A stretch of DNA of 5,153 nucleotides. Origin: Acidobacteriota bacterium (GTDB lineage Bacteria > Acidobacteriota > Terriglobia > Terriglobales > Acidobacteriaceae). Shown here in pieces: positions 4,100 to 5,153 of this stretch (position 1 is its first letter; every line of letters starts with the position of its first letter). The translations under genes and the position numbers were made by a program. The notes beneath the pieces were generated by a model. That model was not told the DNA's origin. It worked only from the letters and a program-made list of their open reading frames with translations, and did not search any database. The DNA is taken from contig JANXQR010000342.1 in NCBI GenBank assembly GCA_025353435.1, positions 1-5,153 on the forward strand, given 5' to 3'.

Positions 4100-5153
4100 C
4101 TATTCGTGTGCGGGATCGGCGGGATCTGAGGCGCGGAGGGCGAGGCCGTGGGCTACTGAGGTGAATTCGTTGCCGCCACGGATGCGGTGGGCGCCGAATC
4201 TTGTGGCGAAGATGCGGCGGACGGCGGGGACGAAGGAGCTGCCGCCGGTGAGGAAGACGCGGTCGACATCTTTGGCGTCGATGCAGGATGTTGTGAGGAG
4301 CGTGTCGACGGAGTGCTCGATGGCAGCTAGTTCTTCGGCGATCCAGGACTCGAATTCGGCGCGGGTGACGGGGATTCGGAGGTCGATGGAGTGGGCGAGG
4401 GCGGTGCCGTCGCGGAAGCGGAACTCGGCGGCGTCAGCGTGTGACAGCTCGAACTTGACCTGCTGGACAGCTTGATGAAGTTGATAGCCAAGGTCGCCAT
4501 CGATGACGGCGATGAGGGCTTCAATCTTTTCAGGTTCGAGGGCGCGGATGAGGGCGCTTTTTAGGATTTCGCGGACGTTGTTGGTGCGGAGAAACGAGAG
4601 GTAGTGCCAGCGCTCGAGGTTGGCGTAGATCCAGGCGGGGACGGCGGGAAGGACTTTGTTCCCGGAGCGGGCGTCGGAGTTGGAGCCGAGCGAGGGAGAG
4701 ACGAGTTTGCGAACGATGCGGGCGTCGAACGCGTCGCCGGCGAGGCCGACGCCGCTGTTGCCCAACAAATCATCCGGAGTTCGGCCGCGGCGGCGGATGG
4801 TGGGGCCGACGCGGATGAGGGAGAAGTCGCTGGTGCCGCCGCCGAAGTCGCCGATGAGGATCAACTCATCGTGATCGAGGGTGGACTCGTAGTGGTAGGC
4901 GGCCGCGACGGGCTCCATTTCGAAGTCGACGGACTCATAGCCGGCTTTCTGAAAAGCTTTCCTCAGGCGGGTGAGAGCGTACTCGTCGTCGGCATTGGTT
5001 TCGGCGCCCACGAACCGCACCGGGCGTCCGGCCATGGCGAAACGGATCTCCCTGCCGAACTGTCGCTCGGCGTGTTCGCGAAGGTCGGAAAGCATGCGGG
5101 CAATCAAGTCTTCGATCGTGTAGCGGCGCCCGAATACTTCGGTGCCGGTAAGG
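4100..5153 (-). CDS. Hsp70-family (YegD-like) actin-fold ATPase, N-terminus beyond the right edge
   Basis: There are 350 visible residues, ending ...SDPADPAHE at a TAG (4102-4100). The frame stays open to the right edge, so the TTG at 5107 is an internal leucine codon, not the start. Hsp70 nucleotide-binding landmarks occur in order: a connect-1-like EPVAAAYHYES (residues 80-90 of the visible part), the phosphate-2 motif GDFGGGTSDFSLIRV (101-115), the adenosine motif VFLTGGSSFVPAVRRIF (299-315), and a connect-2-like EFTSVAHGLAL close to the end. TLFGRR-like GTEVFGRRYTIEDLIARML near the edge and GRPVRF further in resemble E. coli YegD. The protein stops right after the ATPase fold, so no beta-sandwich peptide-binding domain is present, as in YegD. 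The N-terminal phosphate-1 segment, perhaps 80 to 100 residues, is missing from the window. Its role is presumably chaperone-like or an ATP-driven switch; the substrate is unknown. It converges on the permease gene. Confidence 0.88.
   Translation of the reverse strand, partial: LTGTEVFGRRYTIEDLIARMLSDLREHAERQFGREIRFAMAGRPVRFVGAETNADDEYALTRLRKAFQKAGYESVDFEMEPVAAAYHYESTLDHDELILIGDFGGGTSDFSLIRVGPTIRRRGRTPDDLLGNSGVGLAGDAFDARIVRKLVSPSLGSNSDARSGNKVLPAVPAWIYANLERWHYLSFLRTNNVREILKSALIRALEPEKIEALIAVIDGDLGYQLHQAVQQVKFELSHADAAEFRFRDGTALAHSIDLRIPVTRAEFESWIAEELAAIEHSVDTLLTTSCIDAKDVDRVFLTGGSSFVPAVRRIFATRFGAHRIRGGNEFTSVAHGLALRASDPADPAHE

Noticed and set aside
3902..4164. Plus-strand open frames of 75 and 74 codons in the convergent region
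   Set aside because: They are composed of hairpin and 56-bp repeat sequence and overlap the end of the Hsp70-like gene on the other strand; no domain is recognisable.
5105..5107. TTG as start codon of the Hsp70-like gene
   Set aside because: The frame is open for 15 further codons to the window edge, and those residues (VFGRRYTIED) continue the family match, so the gene simply extends beyond the window.

Overview
The window looks like a chromosomal segment of a GC-rich soil-type Acidobacteriota (Terriglobia-like). The main reason is the central gene pair: a small PadR-family regulator followed 3 nt later by a duplicated MacB/FtsX-type permease with no ATPase. This arrangement (acidobacterial PadR plus 'ADOP', acidobacterial duplicated orphan permease) is characteristic of that phylum. 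The GC-rich intergenic DNA carries short dispersed hairpin repeats, which fits but is not proof.

Layout. (1) 1-454, minus strand: the first 151 codons of an MmeI-like restriction/methyltransferase protein with an apparently intact D-x9-E-x-K nuclease motif; the gene runs off the left edge. (2) 455-742: a divergent intergenic region holding two related hairpins and, at its right end, a strong sigma70-type promoter for padR. A dyad overlaps the -10 element and the padR start codon. (3) 743-1078, plus: padR. (4) 1082-3721, plus: the 879-residue ADOP permease, co-transcribed with padR. (5) 3722-4099: a convergent intergenic region made largely of repeats, including two 56-bp direct copies with 55 identities and an imperfect 14-bp-arm hairpin. 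(6) 4100-5153, minus: the C-terminal 350 residues of a YegD-like Hsp70-family ATPase that ends at the nucleotide-binding fold and lacks a peptide-binding domain; its N-terminus is beyond the right edge.

How the genes relate. padR and the permease form one two-gene operon, and PadR most likely controls that operon, including itself. The flanking restriction/methylation and Hsp70-like genes are on the opposite strand and show no sign of a functional link to it. Similar 17-bp sequences, each followed closely by GGGGCACCC motifs, lie on both sides of the padR-permease pair in the same orientation. This raises the possibility that the pair behaves as a repeat-bounded cassette. I do not see a clear undescribed multi-gene system. 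The most interesting material is the padR control region and the repeats.
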